From the NCBI GenBank assembly GCA_021297895.1, contig JAJTHN010000029.1, forward strand, positions 1 to 64,000: 64,000 bases of DNA. The letters are read 5' to 3'. The translations under genes were made by a program, and so were the position numbers. Within the stretch, counting starts at the first letter, position 1, and each line of letters starts with the position of its first letter. The stretch is from Phycisphaeraceae bacterium (GTDB lineage Bacteria; Planctomycetota; Phycisphaerae; Phycisphaerales; UBA1924). Below the pieces are notes generated by a model that was given only the letters and a program-made list of their open reading frames with translations, did no database searches and was not told where the DNA came from. Shown one piece after another: positions 35,227 to 42,769 of this stretch.

Positions 35227-37359
35227 ATGAACCTGAGCACTCTGCTTGTCGGCGTCGGCATCGCCGTCACTTCATTGGCCCTCGGCTGCGCGGCAAGCGG
35301 CGACGGTTCGCAGCGATCGACGCGCACCACGACCCCCGCCGGGCTCATCAGCCGCAGCGTGCTCTTCGGCAACCCCGATCACGCTTCACCGCGCGTGAGC
35401 CCCGACGGCACGCAGATCGCCTTCCTCGCTCCGCTCGACGGCGTGATGAACATCTTCGTCGCGCCCGTCAGCCGCCCGGATCAGGCCCGCCCGCTCACGC
35501 GAGAGCCCGTCCGCGGCCTGCGCTCCTTCCAGTGGGCCTTCACCAGCAAGCACATCCTCTACCCACAGGACGATGCCGGAGATGAGAACTTCCGCATCTT
35601 CGCCGTCGATCTTGCGACCGGAACCTCCCGCAACCTCACGCCTATCGACTCCATCGCAGGCCCAGACGGCAAGCCGATCATGCTGCCCAGCGGCAAGGCC
35701 CTGCGCCCGACCGCCCGCATCCAGCACCTGAGCCCGAAGTTCCCGACGCAGGCGCTCATCGCGCTCAACAGCCGCGACCCGCGCTTTCACGACATCTTCC
35801 GTATCGACCTCCTGACCGCCGAGCGCACGCTCGTGCAGCAGAACCCGAACTTCAGCGACTTTGTCACCGATGACGACTTCAACATCCGCCTGGCCGGCAG
35901 GCCCCGCGACGACGCCGGCCGCACGATCCTCCGCCCGCAGGGCGACCGAGGCCCGCAGGGTTATTCGGACTGGAATCCATGGATCGATGTCTCGCTCAAC
36001 GACGCTTCGACCACGGCCGCGGTCGCGTTCGACCGGTCCGGCCAGCGCTTGTACATGACCGACAGCCGCGACCGCGACACATCGAGCATGGTCGAGGTGA
36101 GCCTCGACACGGGCTTCTCGCGTGTGCTGGCGCAGAACCCCAAGGCCGATGCCGGCGCATCGCTCTTCGACCCAGCGACGGGCAGACTGCAGGCCGTTGC
36201 GTTCAATCACCTCCGCACACAGTGGCAGGTTCTCGACCCCGCGATCCAGCCCGCTCTCGATACCCTGCGTGCCGTCAGCGATGGCGACATCTCGATCACG
36301 TCCCGCAGCCTCGATGACAAAGTCTGGACCGTCGCGTTCCTCATCGATGATGGACCAACGCGGTTCTTTCTGTTCGATCGTGCCGCGGGCCGGGCCACGT
36401 TCCTGTTCAACGCCAACCGCGCTCTGGCAAACTCGCCGCTGCAGCGGATGCACCCGCTGATCATCAAGTCGCGCGACGGGCTGGAAATGACGGCGTATCT
36501 CACGCTCCCGCCAGGGTCGGATCCCGATGGCGATGCCCGACCCGCCGCACCGGTCCCCATGGTTCTGAATGTTCACGGCGGTCCGTGGGCTCGCGACGCG
36601 TGGGGCTTCAACAGCGAGCATCAGTGGCTCGCAAACCGCGGGTACGCGGTCCTCAGCGTGAACTTCCGCGGCTCAACAGGCTTCGGCAAGGCGTTCCTCA
36701 ACGCCGGCAACCGCGAGTGGGCCGCCAAGATGCACGACGATCTGCTCGACGCCGTCAAGTGGGCCGTGGACAACAACATCGCCCTCAAGGACAAGGTGGC
36801 GATCTACGGCGGTTCGTACGGCGGCTATGCGGCCCTGGTTGGTGCGACGTTCACGCCGGAGGTCTTCGCGGCCCATGTCGCGGTCGTTGGCCCGTCGAAC
36901 CTCGTCACGCTCCTGAACACGATTCCGCCGTATTGGGCCAGCGCGCTCAACACCCTCCGCGCGCGAGTGGGGGACAACAGCACCCCGGAGGGCCGGGCGT
37001 TCCTGGAGTCCCGCAGCCCGCTGTTCAAAGTCGATCAGATCCAGCGGCCGCTGCTCGTGGCCCAAGGCGCGAATGACCCGCGTGTCAAGCAGAGCGAGAG
37101 TGATCAGATCATCGAGGCGATGCAGCGCAAGAACATCCCGGTGACCTACGCCCTCTTCCCTGATGAGGGCCACGGCTTCGTCCGCCCGGAAAACCGGCTG
37201 GCCTTCTATGCCCTGGCGGAGGCGTTCCTCGCCCAGCACCTCGGCGGCAAGGCGGAGCCTGTCGGGGACGACTTCGCGGCGTCCAGTATGCAGCTGCCTA
37301 CAGGGGCAGATGCCATTCCCGGCCTGCCGGCGGTGGCCGCCCCACCAGGGTCAAAGTGA
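35227..37359 (+). CDS. S9-family prolyl oligopeptidase-like lipoprotein
   Basis: 710 residues. The start at 35227 has CGGAG eight bases upstream. The signal peptide ends in a lipobox (SLALGC), so the enzyme is probably anchored by lipid. Residues about 45-410 form a WD/TolB-like propeller (SPDGTQIAFLAPLDG and related strands); residues 430-690 are an alpha/beta-hydrolase with the triad Ser530 (GGSYGGYA), Asp617 (GANDPRV) and His649 (DEGHGF). The oxyanion strand NVHGGPWARD is present. It should cleave short peptides, likely in the periplasm. It begins 35 bp after purL. All catalytic residues are intact. Confidence 0.9.
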   Translation: MNLSTLLVGVGIAVTSLALGCAASGDGSQRSTRTTTPAGLISRSVLFGNPDHASPRVSPDGTQIAFLAPLDGVMNIFVAPVSRPDQARPLTREPVRGLRSFQWAFTSKHILYPQDDAGDENFRIFAVDLATGTSRNLTPIDSIAGPDGKPIMLPSGKALRPTARIQHLSPKFPTQALIALNSRDPRFHDIFRIDLLTAERTLVQQNPNFSDFVTDDDFNIRLAGRPRDDAGRTILRPQGDRGPQGYSDWNPWIDVSLNDASTTAAVAFDRSGQRLYMTDSRDRDTSSMVEVSLDTGFSRVLAQNPKADAGASLFDPATGRLQAVAFNHLRTQWQVLDPAIQPALDTLRAVSDGDISITSRSLDDKVWTVAFLIDDGPTRFFLFDRAAGRATFLFNANRALANSPLQRMHPLIIKSRDGLEMTAYLTLPPGSDPDGDARPAAPVPMVLNVHGGPWARDAWGFNSEHQWLANRGYAVLSVNFRGSTGFGKAFLNAGNREWAAKMHDDLLDAVKWAVDNNIALKDKVAIYGGSYGGYAALVGATFTPEVFAAHVAVVGPSNLVTLLNTIPPYWASALNTLRARVGDNSTPEGRAFLESRSPLFKVDQIQRPLLVAQGANDPRVKQSESDQIIEAMQRKNIPVTYALFPDEGHGFVRPENRLAFYALAEAFLAQHLGGKAEPVGDDFAASSMQLPTGADAIPGLPAVAAPPGSK

Positions 37360-37489
37360 TGCCTCCACGGGTGGTTTCGCCCGGCAATTGTTCCACAATG
37401 GCACACATGTTCGAGTGGTGCCGAGTGCCTCGAGGCATCGACGGACGATGCCTTGATCCAGCAAATTGCTCATGTCCTGTCGACAGGTG

Positions 37490-37517
37490 TTGACGAGGCG
37501 GAATGTGGTGGTATGTT
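37490..37517 (+). promoter_or_regulatory. sigma70-type promoter for the PEP-CTERM-like gene at 37640
   Basis: TTGACG (37490-37495), 16-bp spacer, TATGTT (37512-37517). About 120 bp of leader precede the start codon at 37640. Confidence 0.55.
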
Positions 37518-37639
37518 AGAGCCAGAGACAGGGTCGCTGCGCTAACGCGTTTCGTCCCTGCCCATACGCCCATGGCTTGAGCCCCGACGCATCGTCGCGT
37601 CGGGACGGAGCCGGCAAGTTGTTCCGTGAGGAGAGAGAG

Positions 37640-38383
37640 ATGAAGAAGATTCTGTCTGTTTTGGCTGTCGCTGGTCTGGCCAGCAGCGCTCTGGCTGCCC
37701 CCGCTCTGACGCTCAACGAGGGCGCTTCGCCCGCCGTGTTCGCCAACGGCGCCGGTTCCGGCTTCGGCGGCACCCTGGGTAGCGGCAGCATCTCTATGGA
37801 TGTCGTCGGCAGCAATCTGGTCATCTCCTTCGCCGCTGGCGGGTCGTTGAATGACCTCGTCGCGATCTTCCTCGACACGCGTTCCGGCGGCTTCACGGAC
37901 GCCGACATGAACGACAACGCCGACGGTGGTCGCCGCGCCATCTCCAACCTGACCCGCGACATCAATGACAACGGCCCTGCGGGCATGGGTGCGGCCGACT
38001 TCGGTCTGGTCATCGCCGGCTTCGGCTCGGTTCTGTTCCAGCTCAACGCTGGCAGCACCGACGGTCACCTTCAGTTCGAGATCTTCAACGGCACGCAGAA
38101 CATCTCGATCCCGCTCGCCCTCCTGGGCAACCCGAGCCAGGTTGACTTCTACGCCGCCTATGTCTCCGACAGCGGCTACAGCTCCAACGAGTCCCTGCCC
38201 GCCAGCCCCGGTCTGCAGGCCAACGGCAACCCCGGCTTCGGCAACGGCGAGTTCGGCGGCGTGACGCCCGCCTCGGGCGAGGTCGACTACACCGCCTTCA
38301 ACCGCTTCGTGATCCCCACCCCGGGCGCCGCCGCCCTGGTCGGCCTCGGCGCTCTGGTCGCCGGCCGTCGTCGTCGCGCCTGA
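37640..38383 (+). CDS. exported protein with PEP-CTERM-like sorting tail
   Basis: 247 residues, strong GAGGAG six bases before the ATG. The signal peptide is MKKILSVLAVAGLASSALAAP. The middle is Gly/Asn/Ser-rich and beta-like, with no enzyme motif that I recognise. The C-terminus FVIPTPGAAALVGLGALVAG followed by RRRRA is a PEP-CTERM-like sorting signal with IPTPG in place of VPEP. It has its own promoter (37490) and a very strong terminator (38443), so it is probably well expressed alone. A surface or extracellular matrix role is an inference from the tail. Confidence 0.82.
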   Translation: MKKILSVLAVAGLASSALAAPALTLNEGASPAVFANGAGSGFGGTLGSGSISMDVVGSNLVISFAAGGSLNDLVAIFLDTRSGGFTDADMNDNADGGRRAISNLTRDINDNGPAGMGAADFGLVIAGFGSVLFQLNAGSTDGHLQFEIFNGTQNISIPLALLGNPSQVDFYAAYVSDSGYSSNESLPASPGLQANGNPGFGNGEFGGVTPASGEVDYTAFNRFVIPTPGAAALVGLGALVAGRRRRA

Positions 38384-38694
38384 TCGCGATCGGCTCACGA
38401 CATGACCTCATCCGTCTGCGGATGAGCGAAAAGTGCCTTTTCGCCGCCGCGGATGCCCAGTGCATCCGCGGCGGCTTTTTTGGTTTGCCCCGGGTTATCG
38501 CGACCAACGACGCGACGAGGAGCGATCCGCGCCGGCTTGCTCGTCTTGCGCGCGGCCCTCGGCGACCGGACTGACCCGCCCAGCCGCTACAACCCGCACG
38601 ACATGCAGCATCCGCTCACATTCCGCGAATCGTCTGAACAAGACTCCGCACTCAGCCGCCGATGTACCTCCGGACAGCACTGGAGCAATCGGCC
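38384..38694. other. spacer after the PEP-CTERM-like gene
   Basis: About 310 bases. It holds a strong intrinsic terminator (38443-38481). In the remaining 200 bases I see no gene, promoter or repeat that I can support. Confidence 0.6.
38443..38481 (+). terminator. strong intrinsic terminator
   Basis: GCCGCCGCGGATGC pairs perfectly with GCATCCGCGGCGGC (14 bp) around CCAGT, followed by six T. It ends the PEP-CTERM-like transcript. Confidence 0.93.
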
Positions 38695-39036
38695 ATGGGG
38701 ACTTCACAGCGTACATTCGAGCAGGTCAAGTCAATCCTGGGCAAGCTTGACCAGAGGATCGATAACCTGCGCCAGCGACGGGCCGAGCCCGCCATGTTGC
38801 CGGCGGGTCCGATGATCGGTGCCGCGGCCATGCCCGCGACAACCAGCTACTTTGCTCCGATAACCAGCGCCTTCACCGCGGCGACGCTTCCCCCCTCAGC
38901 CCCGGCGGTCCAGCCCGTCGCGCCCGTCGCCGCACCGAGCACGACGCAAAGCCCGGCGCAGACGCCATCGACCCCGAGCACGCCCGCGCCATCACGCTCG
39001 CCCTACGGCAAGGCCACGCCCATCCGTCGCCCGTAA
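38695..39036 (+). CDS. small protein with helical N-terminus and Pro/Ala/Thr-rich tail, function unknown
   Basis: 113 residues from the ATG at 38695, which has GGAG nine bases upstream (an in-frame ATG at 38662 is an alternative). The first 35 residues, including QVKSILGKLDQRIDNLRQRR, predict a short amphipathic helix or coiled coil. The rest is a disordered Pro/Ala/Thr/Ser tail ending in YGKATPIRRP. There is no signal peptide. I do not recognise a family. It converges on the DUF885 gene with 18 bp between stops. Confidence 0.5.
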   Translation: MGTSQRTFEQVKSILGKLDQRIDNLRQRRAEPAMLPAGPMIGAAAMPATTSYFAPITSAFTAATLPPSAPAVQPVAPVAAPSTTQSPAQTPSTPSTPAPSRSPYGKATPIRRP

Positions 39037-39054
39037 TGGCCGTCGCGGCCTCCG

Positions 39055-40926
39055 TCAGCGTCGGCTGATCCACCGATCGATCCTGCGCTCCAGCACGTCC
39101 ACCGGCAGCGATCCGCCGCTGAGCACAACATCGTGAAACGCTCGCAGGTCGAAGCGCTCTCCGAGCTTCTCCTCCGCCCGCGTTCTCAGTTCCCGGATTT
39201 TCAGCTCGCCGACCTTGTACGCGCAGGCCTGCCCGGGCCAGGCGATGTAGCGGTCAACCTCACGCTCCACGTTCAACTGCGACAGCGCCGTGTTCGCGAG
39301 CATGTACTCGATCGCGCGTTCGCGGCTCCAGCCCAGCGCATGAATGCCGGTGTCCACCACCAGCCGCGTCGCACGCCACATTTCGTAGGTGAGCCGCCCG
39401 AAGTCGTCGTACGGATCGATGTACATGCCCGTGCCGCCGGTCAGCTCTGCCGATCGACGGATCGGCGCTTCCATCTCCAGCCCGAGCCGCTCGGCGTAGA
39501 GAGCCCAGCCCTCGATGAACGCCGTGAAGCCGACCAGTTGCCGGTAGGGATGCTGGCCCTCGAGTTCATCCGCCAGAGCCAACTGCAGATGGTGCCCGGG
39601 CATCGCCTCGTGCAGTGTCAGCGCGACCATTTCGTACTTCGGCCGCTGATCGAGCGCGAAGGTGTTGGCCATGAAGTACCCGGGAACTCCGGCCTTGAGC
39701 GAGCCGCGGTAGTAGTACGCGGTCGGGGATGACTCGCTTGCAAACCGCGGGATCGCGCGGATGCCGTACGGGTTTCGAGGAAGGGTGCCAAAGAGCTTGG
39801 CCAGTTCCGGGTCCGCGCGCTTCGCGATGACGCGATACGCATCGAGCAGTTCACGCTCGCTGGTAAAGTAGAACCGCGGCTCGCTCCGCAGGTGAGCGAT
39901 GAACGCCGCGAACAGCTCGTCGCCCGCGAGGGTGTCGCGCTGAGCAAAGTCCGTTCGTGCGATCACGCGCAGCATTTCAGCGCGGATCCGCGCGACCTCG
40001 CCGAGGCCGAGGTCGTGCACCTGCTGCGCCGTCATGGCGGTGGTAGTGTGCTCGCGGAGCATGTGGTCGTAGAGCGCCGGCCCATCGACCGACGCCCCGG
40101 CCGCGATCGTCGCGCGAGCCGCCGGTACGTACGACTTCTCGAGGAAGTCCGCTAGTTCCGCGAACGCCGGGACGATCCCGCCGGCGATGGCCTTCTTCGC
40201 ACGCTCGCGCAGCGGATCCGTCGCTTCCAGAGCCGCCAGAGGCATGAAGAACGCCGAGGCCGTCGGGTCCGCGGCAATCTCCGCTCGGGATTGCGCCCGC
40301 GCCTGCTGGGCGATCCGCGTCACCGTTACACGCGGCGGCACACGCCCCGCCTCAAGCCCCGCGCGCATCTGCTGCATCTGCTGGCCGAGTAGAGTCGGGA
40401 TCGCCTCCAGCCGCGCCACATAATCCTCCCGATGCTTCCGCGTGCTCATCGGCACGCGCTCGCCCAACTGCGGCAGCCACACCGCAGGGCCGCTGCGGTC
40501 GTCCATCGGCATCTGCTCCTGAAAGAACCGCGCCGCGGCGATGTTGTCGCGCAGCTCCAGAATCAGGATCTCAGCTGATACCAGCTCATCCTCGCTCCAC
40601 GACTTGGCCGCGTCGCCGGTGCTCAGGGCCTCCAGCCGAGCCAGCCTGTCGGCCCAGATCGCCCGGCGTGCGATGTACGCCGCGGGGCTCTCGTCGCGAA
40701 GCTGATCGTTGAATCGCAGATCGCCACGCGTGCTGGCGGTCGTCGGCTGGTCGAGCATGAGAAAGTCGACGTGCTCATCGAGAAGCGCCCGCAGACGCGG
40801 CTCGCCGCCAGCGGTCGCCATCGCGGAGACTCCGAGCATCGCGGCGCAGAAACCCGCGATGCCGATCATTCGTGATCGAGGCAAACGCTCGTGAGACGAT
40901 CCTGGTGAACGAGGTTCCTGGTTCAT
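39055..40926 (-). CDS. exported DUF885-family protein, probable zinc metallopeptidase
   Basis: 623 residues with a signal peptide (RSRMIGIAGFCAAMLGVSAMATAG). It matches the DUF885 family by KYEMVALTLHEAMPGHHLQ (His439, Glu440, with HH downstream), FIEGWALYAERLGLEM and the C-terminal LGWSRERAIEYM and WPGQACAYKVG stretches. The HExxxxHH-type motif and downstream Glu resemble a zinc peptidase site; the M32-like helical fold is presumed from the family. It should act in the periplasm. A small lipoprotein gene lies divergently 43 bp away. Confidence 0.87.
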   Translation of the reverse strand: MNQEPRSPGSSHERLPRSRMIGIAGFCAAMLGVSAMATAGGEPRLRALLDEHVDFLMLDQPTTASTRGDLRFNDQLRDESPAAYIARRAIWADRLARLEALSTGDAAKSWSEDELVSAEILILELRDNIAAARFFQEQMPMDDRSGPAVWLPQLGERVPMSTRKHREDYVARLEAIPTLLGQQMQQMRAGLEAGRVPPRVTVTRIAQQARAQSRAEIAADPTASAFFMPLAALEATDPLRERAKKAIAGGIVPAFAELADFLEKSYVPAARATIAAGASVDGPALYDHMLREHTTTAMTAQQVHDLGLGEVARIRAEMLRVIARTDFAQRDTLAGDELFAAFIAHLRSEPRFYFTSERELLDAYRVIAKRADPELAKLFGTLPRNPYGIRAIPRFASESSPTAYYYRGSLKAGVPGYFMANTFALDQRPKYEMVALTLHEAMPGHHLQLALADELEGQHPYRQLVGFTAFIEGWALYAERLGLEMEAPIRRSAELTGGTGMYIDPYDDFGRLTYEMWRATRLVVDTGIHALGWSRERAIEYMLANTALSQLNVEREVDRYIAWPGQACAYKVGELKIRELRTRAEEKLGERFDLRAFHDVVLSGGSLPVDVLERRIDRWISRR

Positions 40927-40969
40927 CCCAGCAGGTTACCGCCGACACCTCGGGCGTGTACCCTCGATC

Positions 40970-41272
40970 ATGGACTCCCAAGAACAACGACCCTCCAGCC
41001 GCGTGCCGACCTCGCGGCGGGACCGACGGATCACGGCGCACGCGGGCCTCGCCGCCCTGATCTGTACGCTGGTCGCGATTCCGGCTTGCGAGCGGTCGGC
41101 CACAAAGCCCAGCGCTTCCGCGGACATGGAAAAGCGAAAGAAGTCGCTCGTCGAATCGATGGACAAGTACGCCGAGCCCGAGCCGCCGCCCGCCCCGCAG
41201 TCGGACCAAAAGCCCGAACCTAGCCCCGCGACCTCGCCCGATTCCGCCCCAACGCCGACGCCCAGCCCGTGA
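40970..41272 (+). CDS. small lipoprotein with acidic, Pro-rich tail
   Basis: 100 residues. The N-terminal basic stretch, hydrophobic segment (HAGLAALICTLVAIPAC) and lipobox IPAC with Cys at about residue 40 make it a predicted lipoprotein. A short charged helix (DMEKRKKSLVESMDKYAE) follows, then a disordered Pro/Glu/Ser tail. No family recognised. It is divergent from the DUF885 gene and upstream of tRNA-Gln. Confidence 0.65.
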   Translation: MDSQEQRPSSRVPTSRRDRRITAHAGLAALICTLVAIPACERSATKPSASADMEKRKKSLVESMDKYAEPEPPPAPQSDQKPEPSPATSPDSAPTPTPSP

Positions 41273-41342
41273 TCGGGACCAAAAAGTCACCCCCCGCCTC
41301 GGAGTGGACTCGACGCGGGAAGCCGATACAGTTCCGGTGCCT

Positions 41343-41413
41343 TGGGGATTGGTGTAACGGTAGCACGACTGACTCTGACTCAGTTAGTCTAGGTTCAAAT
41401 CCTAGATCCCCAG
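41343..41413 (+). tRNA. tRNA-Gln (anticodon CTG)
   Basis: Acceptor TGGGGAT pairs with ATCCCCA, discriminator G; D arm with GGTGTAACGGTAGCA; anticodon stem ACTGA/TCAGT with loop CTCTGAC, giving anticodon CTG; T arm CTAGG-TTCAAAT-CCTAG. The leading U and short length (71 nt) are usual for tRNA-Gln. Confidence 0.95.
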
Positions 41414-41472
41414 TTTTCTCCGACGCCCCGCACCCGCGGCGTTCGCCCCTCAAAGGCCCATCAGTTGAACCT

Positions 41473-41494
41473 CGCGGCGGATTCTTCCGCCGCG
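41473..41494. repeat. 9-bp stem hairpin downstream of tRNA-Gln
   Basis: CGCGGCGGA-TTCT-TCCGCCGCG, nine perfect pairs and a four-base loop. There is no T-run after it. It could be a terminator-like structure for the tRNA or a leader structure. Confidence 0.65.
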
Positions 41495-41650
41495 AATGTG
41501 GCTGTGATCCATCGGTCCGCCACGCGTCCGTCCGAGAATCGTCCCCGGCCCAACGGCTCTGCGGCCTGGCCGCTGTTCGCACAGGTTCCCCGGCGGTGGA
41601 ACCGCTGTCGCGACCACGGAGAAGCGTTGGTACCAGCTCTGAATGACGAT

Positions 41651-41663
41651 ACACTTGAAGTGT
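41651..41663. promoter_or_regulatory. inverted repeat ACACTT-G-AAGTGT upstream of the Cys-rich genes
   Basis: A perfect 6+1+6 palindrome, 58 bp before the ATG of the Cys-rich gene at 41721. Its place and symmetry fit an operator for a dimeric, possibly metal-sensing, regulator; no regulator gene is near, so this is only a suggestion. Confidence 0.4.
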
Positions 41664-41720
41664 CTCGCGGCGGCATCGACTTTGGCGATCAAGCCGCTGA
41701 GTACCTTTTCTGAACGCACC

Positions 41721-42218
41721 ATGATTCTTCGCGTGCTCATGTCGCTGCTCATGATCGTCCAGCCGCTGGCGGCTGGCGAGTGGTGCCGCTGCATGGCCCG
41801 CGTTTCGTCCGCGATGGTGGCCGCGGGACCGTGCGTGTCCGAGGCCGAAGGCCGGAACTGTGCCGACGCCGACGACTGCTGCCCAATCGAGTCGAGCGTC
41901 GTCGCGGACCCATGCTGTTCGGCACTCTCGGACACCGGGCCAGCCCACGATCAGATCGATCAAGGTTGCTGCTCTCCATGGGACGACTGTTCGTCCTGCG
42001 AGACCTGCGGCCTGCTGCCCGTTGATGAGTCGAAGATACCGGCATTGCCGGTGCACACGCCTTCGATGGCGGATCTCGTGCCGAACCCCTCGGACCTGCC
42101 GACGGGTGTGGTGATGGAGGTCGCGCCGCCGACGGTCCCGAACTTGCCAAACCTGGCGCGGGCGTTGCCCCCGCCTGCTCCTCCCGATCGGGCGGCGCTT
42201 TCTGTTTGGGTGATCTGA
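41721..42218 (+). CDS. exported Cys-rich protein of unknown function
   Basis: 165 residues from the ATG at 41721, with a signal peptide (MILRVLMSLLMIVQPLAAG). The mature region up to about residue 100 holds many cysteines in clusters: EWCRC, DDCCPIE, DPCCSA, GCCSPWDDCSSCETCG. The C-terminal 65 residues are Pro-rich and end in DRAALSVWVI. The Cys pairs suggest metal binding or a disulfide-rich exported protein. No family recognised. A second, even more Cys-rich exported peptide follows 199 bp downstream, and a palindrome lies upstream. Confidence 0.65.
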   Translation: MILRVLMSLLMIVQPLAAGEWCRCMARVSSAMVAAGPCVSEAEGRNCADADDCCPIESSVVADPCCSALSDTGPAHDQIDQGCCSPWDDCSSCETCGLLPVDESKIPALPVHTPSMADLVPNPSDLPTGVVMEVAPPTVPNLPNLARALPPPAPPDRAALSVWVI

Positions 42219-42417
42219 TTCGAAAGTGCGTTCTGCCACCGCCGGAGCATGCATGATGCCCCCGGCGGGGCTGTTGCTCGCGTCGACCGTGCCACGTTCT
42301 CTCGGCACGCTCGGCGTGCAAGTCCATCAAGCGTGTCTTTCGATTGACAGTCATCCAAACCCTCCCGGGCGGATCGCATCGCGATACACCCCGGGCCAGA
42401 TCTCAAGGATCCATCAC

Positions 42418-42657
42418 ATGTTGACCATGAAGCTCATCGCCCTCATGTCCGCCGCCATGCTCTCGTTCTCCGGCGTCGGCTCTTCCACGACCGCCGTGGC
42501 GGCCAATGGCTGCGGCGCCGGTTGCTCCTGCTCGTGCGCCTGCTGCGCCTCGTCGTGCTGCTGCTGCGGCGGCTGCTGCGGCTGCTGCTCGGGCTCGAGC
42601 TGCTGCTGTGACGACTGCACCTGCTGCGACGCCGGTTGCGGCTGCTGCGCCAAGTAG
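42418..42657 (+). CDS. exported 79-residue Cys-rich (metallothionein-like) peptide
   Basis: 79 residues, start ATG at 42418 with AAGGA about nine bases upstream. A signal-peptide-like N-terminus (MLTMKLIALMSAAMLSFSG to about TAVAA) is followed by about 50 residues of which 23 are Cys, with only Gly, Ser, Ala, Asp, Asn, Thr and Lys between them (for example CSCSCACC, CCCC, CCGCC, CCCDDCTCCDAGCGCC). Such composition suits binding of soft metal ions, but known bacterial metallothioneins (SmtA/BmtA) are cytoplasmic and not like this. It could instead be a disulfide-rich structural protein. A strong hairpin terminator follows at 42694. Confidence 0.7.
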   Translation: MLTMKLIALMSAAMLSFSGVGSSTTAVAANGCGAGCSCSCACCASSCCCCGGCCGCCSGSSCCCDDCTCCDAGCGCCAK

Positions 42658-42693
42658 TCGCGACACATCAGGGCATTGAGCCCGGAAATGATC

Positions 42694-42734
42694 GACGGGC
42701 GGCGCACCAAGGTGCGCCGCCCGTCTTCGATTTT
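42694..42734. terminator. bidirectional hairpin terminator after the Cys-rich peptide
   Basis: GACGGGCGGCGCAC-CAAG-GTGCGCCGCCCGTC, 14 perfect pairs, followed by TTCGATTTT. It sits between convergent genes (stops at 42657 and 42770) and probably serves both. Confidence 0.8.
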
Positions 42735-42769
42735 GCCTCAGATCAACATCTGCCTTGCACCGGCCCCGA

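Larger units (their letters stand above)
41414..41720. other. spacer between tRNA-Gln and the Cys-rich genes, with two dyads
   Basis: About 300 bases without a supported gene. It contains a 9-bp hairpin (41473-41494) and the 13-bp inverted repeat ACACTTGAAGTGT (41651-41663), listed separately. An in-frame ATG at 41643 would extend the next gene by 26 residues, but that extension spoils the signal peptide. Confidence 0.6.
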
